Source: Arcobacter venerupis (GTDB lineage: Bacteria > Campylobacterota > Campylobacteria > Campylobacterales > Arcobacteraceae). From it: a stretch of 64,000 bases of DNA. Where the stretch lies: NCBI RefSeq assembly GCF_013201665.1, contig NZ_CP053840.1, positions 2,108,001 through 2,172,000 on the forward strand, given 5' to 3'. Below the pieces are notes generated by a model that worked only from the letters and a program-made list of their open reading frames with translations, was not told where the DNA came from and did not search any database. The position numbers and the translations under genes are program-made. This document shows, piece by piece, positions 17,638 through 26,357 of this stretch (position 1 is its first letter; every line of letters begins with the position of its first letter).

Positions 17638-19029
17638 ATGCTAGAATTTCTTATGAAAGAAAAAGTATATGTCCTAGACACAAACATCATCTTACAAAAC
17701 CTTCAAAATCTCTACAAAATTTCAGACAATAAAACTAACCACATCGTAGTACCTGAAACAGTTCTTCTTGAATTAGAGGATAAAAAGAAACTGTCTAGTG
17801 AACTTGGGTATTATTCAAGAGAGTTTGCAAGATTATTAGCAAAGATGAAAATAAAAGAAGTTGATTATAAACTTGGCTTTAAAGTTGTGAAACTTTTTAA
17901 TGATGAAATAAATATTGATATTATCTCAAAAGATAAATATGACACAGTAATTGAGCAAATTCATATTTCTGAATCAAATGATAAGAGAATAATAGAAGTA
18001 GCATCAATTGCCCAAGAATACTACAAAGGTTGTCAAACAATCTTTTTGTCTCTTGATGTATATGCAAGAACTTTTGCTTTATTCAAAAGTATTAAAACAG
18101 AAACTTTGCATGACGATAAATCTACTGTTCCAAAGTTTAACTTTGTTAAAGCAATAGAATTTGATTCTTCATTATTTAACAGTTTAGAAAATAAAGATAT
18201 TACTTTAGTAGATAGTGAATATGAACCTGAAAACTTTGCATATAGTTTTGAAAGTAATGATGGAAATGTGGAATACGCAATTATTCATGATAAAAGAATT
18301 GATATTTTAAAAGAGAATGATTTTAAAGCGTTAAATGTAAAACCTGTAAATTTAAAACAAAAACTATTTACAAAAGCCATTTTATCGAATATATACGATT
18401 TACTTGTAATTGATGCAAAAGCTGGAAGTGGAAAAACTTTGATGTCAGTTGTGAGTGCTATGAGACTTATTGATTTAGGATTATATGACAAAATTGTTTA
18501 TGTTAGAAATTCTATAGAATCCCTTGATAAAGGTGCTGATATTGGATATTTATCAGGAAATGATGAGAAGTTTAGAATCTATAATATGGCACTTATGGAT
18601 ACCTTAGAATTTATTGCAAAAAAGCATCTTAAAAAAAGTGAAAATAGAGAGAATCAAGAATCAATAGAATCAAAAATAGATGAATTAAGATCAAAATATT
18701 GTATTGAAACACTTTGGCCAGGAGAAGCTAGAGGAAGAACGCTATCAGCTTCAATTGTGATAATGGATGAATGGCAAAACTCAAGTGAAAAAACAACACA
18801 GTTGATACTTTCAAGACTTGATGAGAGTTGTATGGCTATTGTAATTGGTTCAAATAGACAAATTGATAATCTATATTTAAATAAATATAATAATGGATTA
18901 ACAACTCTTCTAAAACAAACAAATGAAACTCATCCAGAACTTAAAATGTTTGCAATAGAGTTAGAAAAAGCAGTTCGTGGGAAATTCGCCCAATTTACAG
19001 AGCGTATTTTTGAAAATAGAAAAGATTGA
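17638..19029 (+). CDS. PIN-domain PhoH-like ATPase
   Basis: The 463-residue protein joins an N-terminal PIN nuclease domain (VYVLDTNIILQN with the first catalytic Asp near residue 14, further acidic residues around residues 45 and 135-140) to a C-terminal PhoH ATPase domain (Walker A DAKAGSGKTLMSVV near residue 261, Walker B IVIMDEWQN near residue 380). Such PIN-PhoH fusions are widespread and are thought to be RNA-acting ATPases; the precise role is not settled. Neither the ATG at 17638 nor the one at 17653 has a good ribosome site, so the first five residues are uncertain. A strong terminator follows directly. Confidence 0.9.
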   Translation: MLEFLMKEKVYVLDTNIILQNLQNLYKISDNKTNHIVVPETVLLELEDKKKLSSELGYYSREFARLLAKMKIKEVDYKLGFKVVKLFNDEINIDIISKDKYDTVIEQIHISESNDKRIIEVASIAQEYYKGCQTIFLSLDVYARTFALFKSIKTETLHDDKSTVPKFNFVKAIEFDSSLFNSLENKDITLVDSEYEPENFAYSFESNDGNVEYAIIHDKRIDILKENDFKALNVKPVNLKQKLFTKAILSNIYDLLVIDAKAGSGKTLMSVVSAMRLIDLGLYDKIVYVRNSIESLDKGADIGYLSGNDEKFRIYNMALMDTLEFIAKKHLKKSENRENQESIESKIDELRSKYCIETLWPGEARGRTLSASIVIMDEWQNSSEKTTQLILSRLDESCMAIVIGSNRQIDNLYLNKYNNGLTTLLKQTNETHPELKMFAIELEKAVRGKFAQFTERIFENRKD

Positions 19030-19036
19030 TTAAATG

Positions 19037-19064
19037 AAAAATAGAACAATAATGTTCTATTTTT
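19037..19064. terminator. Bidirectional terminator between phoH-like gene and small Cys-rich gene
   Basis: A perfect 12-bp stem (AAAAATAGAACA and its complement) with an ATAA loop is followed by T on the plus strand and A runs giving a U tract on the minus strand. It contains the stop codon (19057-19059) of the small minus-strand gene. Confidence 0.85.
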
Positions 19065-19176
19065 TAGAACATTTACTTTTACCAGAACAACCGCAACCAG
19101 CATTTTTCCCAAATGTTTTTTTATATAGAAAAAACACAGCTAATATTACAATGCCATATATAATATAATCTTCCAT
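19057..19176 (-). CDS. FeoB-associated Cys-rich membrane protein (39 aa)
   Basis: The reading frame from the ATG at 19174-19176 to the TAG at 19057-19059 encodes 39 residues: one membrane helix (DYIIYGIVILAVFFLYKKTF) followed by a cysteine-rich tail (NAGCGCSGKSKC). This is the plan of the small FeoB-associated Cys-rich membrane proteins, which normally sit beside the ferrous iron transporter FeoB. An AGAGGAA ribosome site lies upstream of the start. No feoA or feoB is in the window, so here it is an orphan. It is too short for automatic gene calls and easily missed. Confidence 0.8.
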   Translation of the reverse strand: MEDYIIYGIVILAVFFLYKKTFGKNAGCGCSGKSKCSKK

Positions 19177-19272
19177 AATTCCTCTTTTTGATAATAGTTA
19201 TTAGTATAATATAATTATTAGAATTAAATGGAAATTAATTTATATATACATTTAAATTAAGCAATAATACAC

Positions 19273-21003
19273 TTGAAGAAAAATATAATATTAAAATATA
19301 AACAAAAGGAATATCTCATTCAAAATAGACTGATAAATGACACTATATACAATCATATAGAGTATACAAAACTTGAAGATAAGATTCTTCAAACAAAAAT
19401 AGTAAATCGATTACAATTCATAACTCAAAATGCTTTGGCGTATTTTTCATATCCTTCAATTACAACTAAAAGATTTATTCACTCATTAGGAACTATGCAT
19501 TTAGCCTCTTTTATGTTTAAGAATGCCCTACTTAATGCAGATAAAAGAACAAAAAATGATTTTTTATCATCTTTAAAAAAAGTGATAGTTTCTATTATAA
19601 AAGAAGAAAATCTAAAAGTAAGTATTGATGATATGGAGTATTTTGATAATAAAGCATTATATCAATTTACGATTCCCACAAAATCAAAAGCTCAAAGGGC
19701 AACTTATACTATTTTTTTACAAACTTTACGAATTGTTGCTCTACTTCATGATGTGGGACATTTACCATTTTCTCACCAAGTAGAATATGCACTAAAAAAA
19801 GTTTATGACAAAATAAAAGAAAAAGAGTTAAATCAAGAGATTATTTGTGAAAAAGAAGTTAAATTCAAAGATAACTATGAAAGCATAACAAATAATGGTA
19901 AAGAAGTTTTACATGAAGCTATTGGAGAAAATCTTTTAAAGCTTTTATTTGATTATGAACTTGAAGAATTACTTGTAAAATCTTATGAAAAAGAGTATTT
20001 GAAATTAATCAAAAGATTATCGATTTTGATTTTAGAAGAACAAGTTTTTGAAGGTTTTGATTTTAAAGTTTTACATAATTTTATTGATAGTACAGTTGAT
20101 GCTGATAGACTTGATTACATAAATCGTGATATGTTAGCGAGTGGTTATATAACTGGACCAAATGATCATATTAGAATCACAAAACAAGCTGTTTTGGTTG
20201 AGAAAAATGAGAAATTTTATTTAAGCTTTTTTGATATGAGTTTAATAGATTTAGAACACATGTTAGAGATGAGATTTAATCTTTATAAAAAAGTAATTTT
20301 TAATCATGGAATTGCAAAAACAGATACTTTACTTGAAAATGTAGTTCAATATTTATCAACAAAATATTTTGAATCTGGTGATATAAATGAAAAAATATCA
20401 AATAATATTTCAATGTTATGGAATTTCAAAAACACTCAAAATAAACAAAAAGAGCTTGATATAATCTCAATGCTTGATGAAAACTGGCTAATTTCTTTAT
20501 TTAAAACCAAATATTTTGAAATAAAAGACAAAGAAAATCAAACCCAAGAAGATATAAAATATATGTACTGTTTTGAAGAGGTTTTATTTGGAAAAAGAAG
20601 ATTTAGAAGTCCATGGAAAAATCTAAATGAGTTCTATAAAGTTCTTGATTTCACAACAGTTGAGCGATATAAATTTAGAGAAAGTTTTGGTTATATCACA
20701 GATAATAGATTAAAAGAGTTACAACTTGCCTTAGATAATTTTATAAAAAGATGGGAAAATCAAGAAGATAATCTATTTTTCTCATATCAAATTGTTTCAT
20801 TTAAACTAGGTATTGCAAAAGATTTTTATCTATATGATGGAGATGAATTAATAAATCTTGATGAAATTTCAACTTTAAGAAAAAGATTAAAATACTCAAT
20901 GAGAAATACAGTTCCTTTTTATCTTTATTCAAATAAGAAAATTTTAAATGAAGAGATGAAAATTGAGCTTAGAAATATATTATTCGACATTTTTGAGGAA
21001 TGA
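19273..21003 (+). CDS. HD-domain phosphohydrolase (dGTPase-like)
   Basis: The 576-residue protein shows the metal-binding HD-superfamily pattern: RFIHSLGTMHLA (H near residue 73), VALLHDVGHLPFSH (HD near residue 160), HEAIGEN (about residue 214) and DSTVDADRLDYINRDML (Asp near residue 278). The spacing is that of the SAMHD1/dNTP-triphosphohydrolase-like branch, so a nucleotide triphosphohydrolase role is plausible but not proven. It starts at TTG with no obvious ribosome site and a leader without a better start. The second half is charged and helical without a recognisable domain. It is followed closely by pdxH and may share its transcript. Confidence 0.82.
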   Translation: MKKNIILKYKQKEYLIQNRLINDTIYNHIEYTKLEDKILQTKIVNRLQFITQNALAYFSYPSITTKRFIHSLGTMHLASFMFKNALLNADKRTKNDFLSSLKKVIVSIIKEENLKVSIDDMEYFDNKALYQFTIPTKSKAQRATYTIFLQTLRIVALLHDVGHLPFSHQVEYALKKVYDKIKEKELNQEIICEKEVKFKDNYESITNNGKEVLHEAIGENLLKLLFDYELEELLVKSYEKEYLKLIKRLSILILEEQVFEGFDFKVLHNFIDSTVDADRLDYINRDMLASGYITGPNDHIRITKQAVLVEKNEKFYLSFFDMSLIDLEHMLEMRFNLYKKVIFNHGIAKTDTLLENVVQYLSTKYFESGDINEKISNNISMLWNFKNTQNKQKELDIISMLDENWLISLFKTKYFEIKDKENQTQEDIKYMYCFEEVLFGKRRFRSPWKNLNEFYKVLDFTTVERYKFRESFGYITDNRLKELQLALDNFIKRWENQEDNLFFSYQIVSFKLGIAKDFYLYDGDELINLDEISTLRKRLKYSMRNTVPFYLYSNKKILNEEMKIELRNILFDIFEE

Positions 21004-21054
21004 AACAAATAGTTATTTGGCTAAAATAACTCATATTAATTCAAAGGATAAATT

Positions 21055-21693
21055 TTGGATTTAACAAACCTAAGAGCTAAATACACAACAAAAGGTTTAG
21101 ATATAAAAGATCTAAACCCAAACCCTTTTTTACAGTTTGAAACTTGGTTTAATCAAGCAATGGATGCAAAACTAACAGAACCAAATGCTTTTTCACTAGC
21201 TACTGTTGGAGCTGATATGATGCCAAGTATTAGAACTGTACTTCTTAAAATCTTTGATGAAAAAGGTTTTGTATTTTTTACAAACTATAAAAGTAAAAAA
21301 GCGTCTCAAATTAATGAAAACCCAAAAGCCGCAGCACTTTTTGCCTGGCTTGATTTAGAAAGACAAGTAAAAGTTGAGGGAAATATAGAAAAGATTTCAA
21401 CAACTGAATCACTAAAATATTTTCTTTCTCGTCCTAAAGGTAGCCAAATAGGCGCTTGGGTTTCTCACCAAAGTCAAATAATAAGCTCAAGAAGTTTACT
21501 AGAGCAAAAGTTTGATGAAATAAGAAGAAAATTTGTAAAAGGAGAAGTTCCTTTTCCTGATTTTTGGGGTGGATATATAATTAAACCCACAAAAATTGAG
21601 TTTTGGCAAGGTGGACAAGATAGGCTTCACGATAGATTTGTTTATGAACTACAAAGTGAGAATTCTTGGAGTATTTCAAGACTTGCACCTTAA
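21055..21693 (+). CDS. pdxH: Pyridoxamine 5'-phosphate oxidase
   Basis: This 212-residue protein has the family hallmarks: N-terminal helix with MDAKLTEPNAFSLATVG, the FMN-binding SIRTVLLKIFDEKGFVFFTN (about residues 60-80), SKKASQINENPKAAALFAW and the C-terminal signature FWQGGQDRLHDRF. It oxidises PNP or PMP to pyridoxal 5'-phosphate with FMN and oxygen. The TTG start is supported by an AAAGGA site eight bases upstream. The full catalytic C-terminus is present. The requirement for oxygen fits a microaerophilic or aerobic lifestyle. Confidence 0.95.
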   Translation: MDLTNLRAKYTTKGLDIKDLNPNPFLQFETWFNQAMDAKLTEPNAFSLATVGADMMPSIRTVLLKIFDEKGFVFFTNYKSKKASQINENPKAAALFAWLDLERQVKVEGNIEKISTTESLKYFLSRPKGSQIGAWVSHQSQIISSRSLLEQKFDEIRRKFVKGEVPFPDFWGGYIIKPTKIEFWQGGQDRLHDRFVYELQSENSWSISRLAP

Positions 21694-21775
21694 ATAAATT
21701 TCAATTTGTAATATTTTTGAATACTACTTTAAATTTTAAGTAAAATTCATCAAATATTTATTTGGAGTTTAAAAT

Positions 21776-22159
21776 ATGATATTAGGAAAATGTCCATATT
21801 GTAAGGGAAATGTTCATGCAATTAAAAGCACTGCAAATGGGAAAAAAGTAAATCTTTATTCTTGTGAAAATTCTAAAAAAGAGTATGATGATAGTGAACA
21901 ATTTGTTTTTACATCAGATTCAACTTGTACTTTTAGAGTCTATTCAAATGTTTTTTTAAGATGGAATAAAAGAAGTTTCTCAAAATATGAAATGAAAAAA
22001 TTACTAGAAGAAGATCAAGTAATAGTAAGACTTCATGGAAGACGAGGTACTAGTGAATATTTTAAATATGTAATTACAGATAAAGAGTATGGAGTTTCTA
22101 TTTTATGGGATGAAGAAGTTACTGAGTATTCAAAAGAACTCGAAGAAGAGATTGATTAA
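21776..22159 (+). CDS. Small zinc-ribbon-like hypothetical protein
   Basis: A 127-residue protein of unknown function. The N-terminus has CPYCKGNVHAIKSTANGKKV, then YSCENSKKEYD and a later CTF, resembling the Cys pairs of zinc ribbons such as those in topoisomerase C-terminal repeats. The middle (FLRWNKRSFSKYEMKKLLEE) is basic and could contact nucleic acid. The acidic C-terminus (KELEEEID) overlaps a bidirectional terminator and the stop of the convergent parvulin gene. It has its own TTTGGAG ribosome site. The nucleic-acid role is inference only. Confidence 0.7.
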   Translation: MILGKCPYCKGNVHAIKSTANGKKVNLYSCENSKKEYDDSEQFVFTSDSTCTFRVYSNVFLRWNKRSFSKYEMKKLLEEDQVIVRLHGRRGTSEYFKYVITDKEYGVSILWDEEVTEYSKELEEEID

Positions 22160-22168
22160 TCTCTTCTT
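22143..22168. terminator. Bidirectional terminator inside two overlapping gene ends
   Basis: A perfect 11-bp inverted repeat (AAGAAGAGATT and complement, 4-nt spacer GATT) covers both stop codons of the convergent zinc-ribbon and parvulin genes, which themselves overlap by four bases. Confidence 0.65.
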
Positions 22169-22437
22169 GAAGTTGTTTCTAATAAATGAAAACCAAAGTC
22201 TGTTTTAACAGGACCATGAACTACATTTATAGCTTCATTAAATACTACAGCATCAAATTCAGGAACCATTTGTCCTTCAAAAAATGTACCTAAATCTCCA
22301 CCATTTGAACCAGATGGACATGAAGAATACTCTTTTGCTATATCTTCAAATTTTTCACCAGATGATATTCTTTTTTTTAAATCTAAACATAACTCTTCAC
22401 TATCAACTAATAAATGTCTTGCTGTTGCACTTTTCAT
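22156..22437 (-). CDS. Parvulin-type peptidyl-prolyl isomerase
   Basis: This 93-residue single-domain rotamase matches the small PpiC class: ATARHLLVDSEELCLDLKKR, the EKFEDIAKEYSSCPSGSNGG core, DLGTFFEGQMVPEFDAVVF and GPVKTDFGFHLLE. Catalytic-site histidines HLL (residue 8) and FGFHLL (near residue 85) are present. With no signal peptide or membrane anchor, it should act on cytoplasmic proteins. It is a monocistronic unit with an AAGGATT site. Confidence 0.93.
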   Translation of the reverse strand: MKSATARHLLVDSEELCLDLKKRISSGEKFEDIAKEYSSCPSGSNGGDLGTFFEGQMVPEFDAVVFNEAINVVHGPVKTDFGFHLLETTSRRD

Positions 22438-22496
22438 AATAATCCTTAATAAATTTTATAGGGGCGCAATTCTATCATAAAGATTTAATCACTTGC

Positions 22497-24899
22497 TTAA
22501 TCAAAGAATTCAATAGCATTTTTACCTTGTTTTTTAGCCACATACATAGCTGTATCTGCTTGTTTAATAATATCTTTTATACTAACACTTGAATCACTAA
22601 ATAGCGTAATTCCAATACTAGGAGTTGATACATTTACTTTTCCTTCAATATGAGTAATACTATTTAGTGCTTCTTTTATTTTTTCAGCTAAATTATTAAT
22701 ATTAATTTTTGCATCAACTTTATTATTTCCAACATTATCAAGTAAAACTATAAATTCATCTCCACCAATTCGGGCTATTGTATCTTCATCCCTTACAACT
22801 TCTCTTATTTTCTTAGCAACCATTATAAGTAAAGCATCTCCAATATGATGACCTAAAGTATCATTTACTTCTTTGAAGTTATCTAAATCAATAAATATTA
22901 AACCACCCACCATTTTATGTCTTACAACTTTTGTAATAGCATGTTCAATTCTATCAAGTAATAATAATCTATTTGGAAGACCTGTTAGATTATCATGGGT
23001 TGCTTGATATTCAAGAACTTTTTCTTTATCTTTTTGCTCTCCAATATCTATGTATTGCCCTAAAAAATGTGTGATTTTCCCATTTTTATCTTTTATTGCA
23101 GTTATTGTACTTCTTAAAGGAATAATCTCACTTGTTGATTTTTTATTATAAACTTCTCCACTCCAAAATCCCTTAACTTTTAATTCATTCCATAAAATAT
23201 CACCAAATCTTTTATCTTGATGAACAGACTTAAATATTCTTGGATTTTTACCAATAATTTGATCTTTTGGATATCCCATTACATTACAAAATGCTTGATT
23301 AACTTTTACAATATCACCTATATCATTTGTAATAATCATAGGTTCGCTGGATTCAAAAGCATATGAAGATAATCTTAATTCATCTTCTTGAATTAATCTA
23401 TTTTCTTCATAATCAATTTTTTCTAAACAATGAGTAATATCTCCTACTAATTTATCAAAAAGTATTTCAACTTCATGATCAAAAAAGTCTAACTGATTTG
23501 AATATATTGCAAGTGTGGCCGCTACCTTATTAAATTTTTTAATAGGAAAAGAAGCCATAGATTTTATATTTAAATTTTTTGCATCTTCATAAAACACTGA
23601 TATATTTTTTTCAGTGAAATTATTAATAATAATATTTGTTTCCCATTTAATAGTCTTAGAAATTAAATTATTTTTATTTTTATCATTATAGAAATGACTT
23701 TGATTTAATATTTTTAATTTTAATTCACCATCTTGAGCAATTATCTCATCGGAATGCAAATCATAAATAAAACAAAATTGAATTTTATTATTTTCAGAGA
23801 GTAACTCGCAAATGTTCGAAAATAATTTTTTTCTATTATTTATTTTTAACAAAAACTTATTTGCTTTATTCAATAATTCATACACTTCTTTATGTTTTTG
23901 AACTTTATGGAAACTTTTTTGTTCATTGAAAATAATATTTCTCAATACAAATAATAAACTTATTAGAGTTGAGAAAGAAACTGCTAAGAAAATAAGACTT
24001 TTTTGTTTTTCGACAATGGCATCATTTTTAAATCTTATTACATGATTATCTAATGAAGTAAGTAAATTTTTATAAATATTTGTTAATGATTCTATATTTT
24101 CAATAGATAATTTATCCCACTCTTCAAGATTTAATTCAAATTGTGAGAAATTCTTATTTTTGATATTGTTTCTTAGCATGAATATCTTATTAAAATACTC
24201 TTCATTTAATTTAGAATTATATTTCTGAACAATATCCAAATTAGAGTTATTCAAAAACAAATCTTTATTTATTTCTTGTAAGGTATAATTTTTCATAAGT
24301 AAACCATAAACTTTATCGTTAATATTACTATTCATAAAATATGAAATAAACATTGTTTTTTCGATATAAGTTGACTCTTTAAAATTTAAAAAATATACAA
24401 TATTTCTAAATTCACTATTAAAATCATAAGCTAACTTTATTGGTTTTAATAAATACAATGAATCTAATAAAAATTTATTAAAATTATCATACTCTTCAAA
24501 AATTTTATCAAGTGTAATATTAGATTTATCAATTTTAATTCTAAGTTCTTTTAATCTAATTATTTCTGAATTTAATTGAGTAAATCTACTATTAAAACTT
24601 TCTTTTTTGAAAAATATTTGTAATTTTTCATAGTTATCATTTGATAATAATCTAACTTCATCTAATTTTAGTTTATTGTTTTTTTGTAAAAAGTTAATTA
24701 CAGTTAACTCTCTTTCTTTTTGTAAAGAGTCAATGAGTTTTTCTGTAATTGTAAGATAGTTTAGATTATTATTAATTCCATCAATTTCATTAAATGATTG
24801 TACTTTTTCATAAACTAAAACTGAACTAAAGTATAAAATACCTAAAGCAGGTAAAGTAAATATAAGAATAATTTTAAGGAATAATGTATTTTTAAACAA
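22497..24899 (-). CDS. NIT-GAF-PAS diguanylate cyclase
   Basis: This 800-residue inner-membrane protein is a c-di-GMP synthase. The order is TM1 (about residues 8-27), a helical periplasmic domain of the nitrate/nitrite-sensing (NIT) type (SLQKERELTVINFLQKN near residue 55), TM2 (about residues 300-318), a GAF domain (about residues 345-495), PAS (YAFESSEPMIITNDIGDIVK, about 515-635) and GGDEF. The active site IARIGGDEFIVLL (GGDEF at 712-716) is intact, and an RDED inhibitory site lies five residues before it. The NIT assignment rests on the ERE motif and the helical pattern and is less certain than the rest. Confidence 0.9.
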   Translation of the reverse strand: MFKNTLFLKIILIFTLPALGILYFSSVLVYEKVQSFNEIDGINNNLNYLTITEKLIDSLQKERELTVINFLQKNNKLKLDEVRLLSNDNYEKLQIFFKKESFNSRFTQLNSEIIRLKELRIKIDKSNITLDKIFEEYDNFNKFLLDSLYLLKPIKLAYDFNSEFRNIVYFLNFKESTYIEKTMFISYFMNSNINDKVYGLLMKNYTLQEINKDLFLNNSNLDIVQKYNSKLNEEYFNKIFMLRNNIKNKNFSQFELNLEEWDKLSIENIESLTNIYKNLLTSLDNHVIRFKNDAIVEKQKSLIFLAVSFSTLISLLFVLRNIIFNEQKSFHKVQKHKEVYELLNKANKFLLKINNRKKLFSNICELLSENNKIQFCFIYDLHSDEIIAQDGELKLKILNQSHFYNDKNKNNLISKTIKWETNIIINNFTEKNISVFYEDAKNLNIKSMASFPIKKFNKVAATLAIYSNQLDFFDHEVEILFDKLVGDITHCLEKIDYEENRLIQEDELRLSSYAFESSEPMIITNDIGDIVKVNQAFCNVMGYPKDQIIGKNPRIFKSVHQDKRFGDILWNELKVKGFWSGEVYNKKSTSEIIPLRSTITAIKDKNGKITHFLGQYIDIGEQKDKEKVLEYQATHDNLTGLPNRLLLLDRIEHAITKVVRHKMVGGLIFIDLDNFKEVNDTLGHHIGDALLIMVAKKIREVVRDEDTIARIGGDEFIVLLDNVGNNKVDAKININNLAEKIKEALNSITHIEGKVNVSTPSIGITLFSDSSVSIKDIIKQADTAMYVAKKQGKNAIEFFD

Positions 24900-24919
24900 T
24901 AAATCTTTCCTTTATTTCA

Positions 24920-26293
24920 TTATTTTTCATAGATTCTATAATATTTACCTTTAATCTTCTCTTTTGATAACTTTTCTAGGACAAAAGATATTTTTTCTTT
25001 ATTAATTGCAACATATGAAGCAAAATCTAAAATGTCGATTTTACCAATATCAGTTTTTTCTAAACCAATTCCAGCAGTTAATGCACCTAAAATATCCCCT
25101 GCTCTTAATTTTTGTTTTTTTCCACCATTTATAAATATTGTTCGTAATCCTGAATCAATTTTATAAGATAAATCATCTTCAATTTTATCAATACTTTCAT
25201 CTTCAATATCTCTAAAAGTATCTTTAATAAGTTCTACCCTATCAAAATCATTTGAAGTATATAATGAAACTGCAAGCCCACCTTTTCCAGCTCTTGCTGT
25301 TCTTCCAATTCTATGTGTATGAATTTTTTCATCTAAAGACAAATCATAGTTTATAACTAAATCAACATCATCAATATGTAAACCTCGTGAAGCTACATCA
25401 GTTGCAATTAAAATAGAATAAGATTTATTTGAAAATAAGATTATTGTTTCATCTCTTTGTTTTTGTTCCAAATCTGAATGAAGTGTTAGCACATCTAATC
25501 CTAAAGCATATAAATCATCAGCTAACTCCTCACATTTTATTTTCATATTACAAAAAATCAAAATTGATTTTGCTTTGTTTGATGAAATAAGTGCAGGAAT
25601 TAAAGCAGTTTTAGTTCCCTCATTAACTTCATAGAATTTTTGTTTTATATGTATTTTCTCTTCATTTTCAACTTTTACTGTAACTGGATTATTTAATACA
25701 TTTGAAGCTAATTTTTCAATATTTTTTTCATAAGTAGCTGAAAAAAGAAGTGTTTGTCTCTTTTTTGGTAAAGTATCAATTATTTTCATAATATCATCAT
25801 AAAATCCCATATCAAGCATTTTATCTGCTTCATCCAAAACTAAAGTATTTAAATTTTCAAGATTTATATTATTTTCTTCTATATGTTTTAACACACGCCC
25901 TGGAGTTGCCACAATTATGTGGGCTTCATGACTTAAAGATAAAACTTGAGGTTTATATGGAGTTCCACCACAAAGTGTAAGAACTTTTAGATTGTGTATA
26001 TGTCTTGATAATTTTCTTAATTCTTGAGCTATTTGATTTGCTAATTCTCTTGTTGGCGCTATTATTAAAGATTGTATTCTAAAATTTTTGATATTTAATT
26101 TATTTAGTATTGGAATACAAAAAGCTACAGTTTTTCCAGAACCTGTTTTTGCTTGAGCTATTAAATCACTATTATTTAAACTTAAAGGTAAACTTTTTTG
26201 TTGGATTGCTGTTAATTTTGTGTAACCTAAAGAGTCTAAGTTTGTTAAAAAATCTTTTGGAAGATTTAAGTTTGAAAAATTTTCGATTAAAAT
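24920..26293 (-). CDS. dbpA: DbpA-type DEAD-box RNA helicase with a probable ATT start
   Basis: The frame is open from 26314 down to the stop at 24920 and encodes every helicase element: Q motif (FSNLNLPKDFLTNLDSLGYT...IQQ), Walker A AKTGSGKT near residue 47, PTRELANQ, TPGRV, DEAD near residue 152, SAT, HRIGRTARAG near residue 331 and a C-terminal DbpA RNA-binding domain (KQKLRAGDILGALTAGIGLE) that targets 23S rRNA helix 92 in the family. Yet the first 127 codons contain no ATG, GTG or TTG; the first is a GTG at 25912, which would delete the ATPase core. An ATT at 26291-26293 follows AAAGG by seven bases and gives 457 residues, matching the usual DbpA length. I therefore call an ATT start. 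Confidence 0.85.
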   Translation of the reverse strand: MLIENFSNLNLPKDFLTNLDSLGYTKLTAIQQKSLPLSLNNSDLIAQAKTGSGKTVAFCIPILNKLNIKNFRIQSLIIAPTRELANQIAQELRKLSRHIHNLKVLTLCGGTPYKPQVLSLSHEAHIIVATPGRVLKHIEENNINLENLNTLVLDEADKMLDMGFYDDIMKIIDTLPKKRQTLLFSATYEKNIEKLASNVLNNPVTVKVENEEKIHIKQKFYEVNEGTKTALIPALISSNKAKSILIFCNMKIKCEELADDLYALGLDVLTLHSDLEQKQRDETIILFSNKSYSILIATDVASRGLHIDDVDLVINYDLSLDEKIHTHRIGRTARAGKGGLAVSLYTSNDFDRVELIKDTFRDIEDESIDKIEDDLSYKIDSGLRTIFINGGKKQKLRAGDILGALTAGIGLEKTDIGKIDILDFASYVAINKEKISFVLEKLSKEKIKGKYYRIYEK

Positions 26294-26301
26294 GGGAAAG
26301 C

Positions 26302-26341
26302 CTTTATAGTTTTTTTATTTATTATATCTAAAACTATAAAG
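26302..26341 (-). promoter_or_regulatory. Promoter, inverted repeat and ribosome site upstream of dbpA
   Basis: On the minus strand a TATAAT box (26321-26326) lies in the loop of a perfect 12-bp inverted repeat (26302-26313 and 26330-26341). The proximal arm ends in AAAG, part of the ribosome site for the ATT start. Transcripts reading through from the dedA-like gene could fold this hairpin and mask the ribosome site, while transcripts from the internal promoter could not. Confidence 0.5.
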
Positions 26342-26357
26342 TACTTTTGTGTATGTA

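Noticed and set aside
24920-25912. A truncated helicase starting at GTG 25912 (330 residues)
   Set aside because: The same frame upstream is open and encodes the Q motif and Walker A without a frameshift, so the truncated model would discard the ATPase core; an ATT start explains the data better.
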